50,252 nucleotides of DNA from Candidatus Caccenecus avistercoris. Lineage in GTDB: Bacteria; Bacillota_I; Bacilli_A; RF39; UBA660. Below, in pieces: positions 46,873-50,252 of this stretch (positions within the stretch are counted from its first letter, which is position 1; every line of letters begins with the position of its first letter). The translations under genes and the position numbers were made by a program. The stretch spans positions 1-50,252 of the forward strand of contig DVJF01000036.1 in the NCBI GenBank assembly GCA_018716965.1, read 5' to 3'. A model generated the notes under the pieces. That model saw nothing but the letters and a program-made list of their open reading frames with translations, had not been told where the DNA came from and made no database searches.

Positions 46873-47652
46873 CTAAGATAGATGATTTGCAATAGCAGCA
46901 AAATTTTCTAAACTTAGATTTTCAGCACGAATATCTTCCGGTAAATTTTTTTCATTTAGAACTTCTTTTATTTTGTTCCAATCATAGGCTTTTAAATTAT
47001 TTTTTAGGGTTTTTCGTTTCATTTTAAAAGCGTCTTCAATTAATTTGAAAAATAGTGTTTCATTTTTAATTGTTACTTTTTCATTAATTCGTTCGAAGTT
47101 AATAACAGCGCTTTCTACTTTGGGGACGGGATTAAAAGCATACTTGCTAACATCAAATAAATATTTAATATTAAAATAATAATTTAAATAAACGGTTAGA
47201 GAGCCATAGGCTTTGGTACCGGGCTTAGCAGTTAAGCGCTCTGCTACTTCTTTTTGAACTAAAATTGTCATGCTTTTTAATTTTTCAAGACACATTACAT
47301 GTTTAATAATTGGTGTTGTAATATAATAGGGAATGTTGGCAATAATATAAATATTTTCATAATTAAAACACTCACTATCTTTTAAAATATCTGCTTGTAA
47401 GAAATCTTTGAAAATAATTTTTGTTTTTTCATTTTCCATTTTTTTTAAAACTTCTTTTAATCTTTCATCTAGTTCATAACAAATTAGAAAACTATTCTTT
47501 TTCTTTAAGTATTTGGTTAAAGCACCTTGTCCGGGGCCTATTTCAATAATTAAGTCATTATCTTTTGTAGTAATAGAATCGGCAATTTTTTTTAAAATAA
47601 CTTCATCTTCTAAAAAGTTTTGACCTAGACTTTTTTTAGCTTTGATATTCAT
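46873..47652 (-). CDS. rsmA: 16S rRNA dimethyladenosine transferase
   Basis: KKSLGQNFLEDE, IEIGPGQGALT, NIPYYITTPIIKH. Confidence 0.95.
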   Translation of the reverse strand: MNIKAKKSLGQNFLEDEVILKKIADSITTKDNDLIIEIGPGQGALTKYLKKKNSFLICYELDERLKEVLKKMENEKTKIIFKDFLQADILKDSECFNYENIYIIANIPYYITTPIIKHVMCLEKLKSMTILVQKEVAERLTAKPGTKAYGSLTVYLNYYFNIKYLFDVSKYAFNPVPKVESAVINFERINEKVTIKNETLFFKLIEDAFKMKRKTLKNNLKAYDWNKIKEVLNEKNLPEDIRAENLSLENFAAIANHLS

Positions 47653-47681
47653 TTAAATCCTTCCTTTTTAAAAGGATGGGT

Positions 47682-48251
47682 TTATTTTTCCCATCCAAAT
47701 CTTAATACATCATAAGTTATACTGCTTCTTCCAACATATTTAAAAGCATACTCTTCACTAGGTGTTAATAGGTCTATATCATTACCTAGAACACCACGGT
47801 CTAGAACAATAGCAATAATTGGTTCTGGACTAATACGAGAATAATTGAAACGAATGATACTTCCACATGGTAGGTTAGAGGAAGAAGCAACAATTTTGAC
47901 TTCTCCATAAGTGTTATCAACGTAAGTGTCTGTACCGTCTCTTACATCTAATCCTGTACAAGCTAGACGTCCACTACAAGCTGGACAATTAGCACCATAT
48001 CCGGTTAAATCACCAGTATAGCTATCTAGGGAGCCCCATAAATATTTTTGTAGAGCTTCTTCATTTGCTTTTTCTTCTTCTTCTTTATTGATATAAATAG
48101 CCATTGTTGATAAATCAACACTTCTATTAATGTTTTCGTTTGTACTAACAGCTTCCATTTTAGATGAAGAAGCACTTATACTAAATAAGACGATTAGTAC
48201 TAAACTTGTTTTTACTATATAATTTAAGTAAAATTTGCTTTTACTTATCAT
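47682..48251 (-). CDS. 3D-domain (YabE/stationary-phase-like) secreted protein
   Basis: YTGDLTGYGANCPACSGRLACTGLDVRDGTDTY...LPCGSIIRF...VLDRG. Confidence 0.75.
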   Translation of the reverse strand: MISKSKFYLNYIVKTSLVLIVLFSISASSSKMEAVSTNENINRSVDLSTMAIYINKEEEEKANEEALQKYLWGSLDSYTGDLTGYGANCPACSGRLACTGLDVRDGTDTYVDNTYGEVKIVASSSNLPCGSIIRFNYSRISPEPIIAIVLDRGVLGNDIDLLTPSEEYAFKYVGRSSITYDVLRFGWEK

Positions 48252-48292
48252 CTTCTCACCTCATTGGTAAACTAATCATATCATAAATCGTA

Positions 48293-49042
48293 TTAAATGT
48301 CAAAAATTCGCATAATATTTTCGTTGGTAATCCTTGCTAATTCTTCTAAACTAATTCCTTTTAATTCACTAATAAATGTAGCTATTTCTTTTATTCTAGC
48401 TGGTTCATTGGGTTTTCCACGGAATGGTTCTGGAGTTAGATAAGGACTATCTGTTTCTAATACTAAATGTTCTAAAGGAAGCTCTTTAATTACTTCTTTT
48501 AATTTGGAATTTTTAAATGTTATTACACCATTAATCCCTAGTAAATAGCCCATTTTAATGTATATTTTGGCTGTTTCAAGAGAACCTGAAAAAGAGTGAA
48601 TAACGCCTTTTATATGGTATTTTTTTAAAGTGTTAATAGTATCTTCTGTTGCTTCTCTAGAATGGATTATTACGGGTAAATTGTGTGTTTCGGCTATTTT
48701 TAATTGACTTTCTAATAATTTTATTTGAAGTGTTTTATTTTCTTTGGTGTAATGGTAATCTAGACCAATTTCACCGATAGCAATTACTTTGGGATTGCTC
48801 AAATTTTCTTCTATAAAAGTTAAATCTTCTTTTTGGTATGTATCAGCGCTTTCGGGATGTATTCCTAAAGCAATATACATATTGTTATAAGTGTTTGCTA
48901 ATGCTAATACTTCTTTGTTACTTTCCCTGTTACATCCATTATTTATTACTCGATTAATGTTACTTTCTAAAGCTCTTTTTAGAATTTCGTCTATATTCTC
49001 ATAATATTCTTTATAAATATGACAATGGGTATCTGTAAACAT
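48293..49042 (-). CDS. TatD family DNase
   Basis: FTDTHCHIY, IGEIGLDYHY, PVIIHSREA, ETDSPYLTPEPFRGKPNEP. Confidence 0.93.
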   Translation of the reverse strand: MFTDTHCHIYKEYYENIDEILKRALESNINRVINNGCNRESNKEVLALANTYNNMYIALGIHPESADTYQKEDLTFIEENLSNPKVIAIGEIGLDYHYTKENKTLQIKLLESQLKIAETHNLPVIIHSREATEDTINTLKKYHIKGVIHSFSGSLETAKIYIKMGYLLGINGVITFKNSKLKEVIKELPLEHLVLETDSPYLTPEPFRGKPNEPARIKEIATFISELKGISLEELARITNENIMRIFDI

Positions 49043-49163
49043 AAAATCACCAAATTTATTATAAGCTATTTTAAATTTTTAGTAAAGATATACTTTCTTA
49101 GTAAAATTTGAGTATACTTCAAGAGATTTTATTTCTTTTTTTAGCTTTTTTTGCTAAAATTAA

Positions 49164-49628
49164 ATGGGTGATAATATTTTGAAAATATATATTGGAAGCG
49201 ATCATAGAGGTGTAGAGTTAAAAAGTAAAGTTATTCGTTATTTAAAAGAAAATGATCTTGATGTCGAAGATATTGGTTTAGAAAATAGTCCTGCGGATGA
49301 TTATCCAAAGTTTGCTTTTAAGTTAGGAGAAATGGTTAGAGATCATAAAGGCTCTTTAGGAATTCTTATTTGTGGGTCTGGTGTAGGTATGAGTATAGCA
49401 GCGAATAAAGTTAAGGGTATTCGTTGTGTTCGGGCAGTAAGTGTTGATGATGCATTTAAAGGTAAAAATCATAATGGAGCTAATGTAATGGCATTAGGTA
49501 GTGAAGTTACTCCAGATTTTAATTTAGTTAAAGAAATGATTGATACTTTTATTACGACAAAAGCTCCAAGTGAAGAAAGACATTTAAAAAGAGTACAAGC
49601 GATAAGAATGTATGAGGAAGAACATTAA
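49164..49628 (+). CDS. rpiB: Ribose-5-phosphate isomerase B
   Basis: IYIGSDHRGVELK, LGILICGSGVGMSIAANKVKGIRC, NHNGANVMALGSE. Confidence 0.92.
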   Translation: MGDNILKIYIGSDHRGVELKSKVIRYLKENDLDVEDIGLENSPADDYPKFAFKLGEMVRDHKGSLGILICGSGVGMSIAANKVKGIRCVRAVSVDDAFKGKNHNGANVMALGSEVTPDFNLVKEMIDTFITTKAPSEERHLKRVQAIRMYEEEH

Positions 49629-49810
49629 TGGGCATTGATATATATTTATATGTATTTTTTACTTTACTTTCTATTTTTATCTTTAATGGAGTAAATTGGG
49701 AAAAGTTTATGAAGTCAGGTAAAGTAATAGAAGCTAAATTACTCGTTTTAACACTTAGTTTTGCTTTAAGTTATCTGCTTACTAATTTTGTTTTAGCTTT
49801 TATAGATTAA
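49628..49810 (+). CDS. DUF1146-like small membrane protein
   Basis: 60 aa, two TMs, NWEKFMKSGKVIEAKLL; overlaps rpiB stop. Confidence 0.6.
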   Translation: MGIDIYLYVFFTLLSIFIFNGVNWEKFMKSGKVIEAKLLVLTLSFALSYLLTNFVLAFID

Positions 49811-49813
49811 AAG

Positions 49814-49849
49814 ACATACTGTGAAATGATTTATAGTATGTTTTTTTTT
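49814..49849 (+). terminator. Intrinsic terminator
   Basis: ACATACT ... AGTATGT + T run. Confidence 0.65.
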
Positions 49850-50018
49850 ATTGCATTTTCTGTCGGAATATGTCGAACTGTTTTTCTTGCTTTTTTAAGC
49901 TAATGTCTCATAATAAATAACTGTTATCTAACTGGTGGTAGCGCCTGCTTTCTTTTATGAGTAGTAGTAACTACTTGGATTTTATTCAGGGGGTTTTATG
50001 AAAGTAGGAGGAGTGTAT

Positions 50019-50102
50019 TTGAACGAAGAAATTAAGTATTTGTTTATTATAATAATTATGCTAATCTCTATTATTAGAGACGAACATAAAAAAAGTCGCT
50101 AG
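50019..50102 (+). CDS. 27-aa hydrophobic peptide, type I toxin-like
   Basis: SD aggaggag; (M)NEEIKYLFIIIIMLISIIRDEHKKSR*; strong hairpin overlapping the stop. Confidence 0.45.
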   Translation: MNEEIKYLFIIIIMLISIIRDEHKKSR

Positions 50103-50173
50103 CCATAAGGCATAGCGTTTACGGCTCAACACTTTTTAGTGGGGTCAAAAATTAATAATTTCTTCGATAAATA

Positions 50174-50222
50174 AAGGGAAAAATGGGTATTTTTACCTTC
50201 TTCAAAATTTTTTCCCTTTTTT
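50174..50222 (+). terminator. Intrinsic terminator
   Basis: AAAGGGAAAAA ... TTTTTTCCCTTTTTTT. Confidence 0.55.
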
Positions 50223-50252
50223 TGCATCTTTTTTTGCTATTTCTCACAAAAA

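Overview
The window is AT-rich Firmicutes-type DNA. About 77% of it (from the left edge to ~38960) is an integrative conjugative element (ICE) of the Tn1549/CTn type. It has a DDE transposase at the left edge, a secreted thioester/Cna-B adhesin with an adjacent sortase, a giant ArdC-like/N6-MTase/SNF2 helicase protein, DUF3848-, Toprim- and MobC-like proteins, a MobA relaxase, PcfB, and a VirD4/VirB2/VirB6/PrgI/VirB4/CHAP transfer module. Cargo includes an ABC/FtsX cassette around a small secreted protein and a metzincin plus membrane partner. A cluster of Xre regulators, a sigma-like protein, a MazF toxin, an excisionase-like protein and a tyrosine integrase follow. The right end abuts the 3' part of a tRNA-Trp (likely att site). 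The chromosomal flank (39-50 kb) carries htrA, an Abi_2/HEPN protein and a block syntenic with B. subtilis tatD/yabE/ksgA/yabG/veg/spoVG/yabP/yabQ/divIC, then rpiB. The less ordinary signals are: a TnpV-like gene nested out of frame inside the giant helicase gene; a layered attenuator before the sigma-like gene (hairpin over the leader start, leader ORF through an 18-bp terminator, then a hairpin hiding the next Shine-Dalgarno); an unexplained structured non-coding segment at ~35735-36035; the FtsX/secreted protein/FtsX/ATPase cassette; an in-frame TAA in the adhesin; micro-ORFs and a recurrent C-terminal -ER* caused by overlapping ribosome-binding sites; and a 27-codon hydrophobic peptide gene resembling a type I toxin. 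All calls are from reading the sequence; no database search was run.
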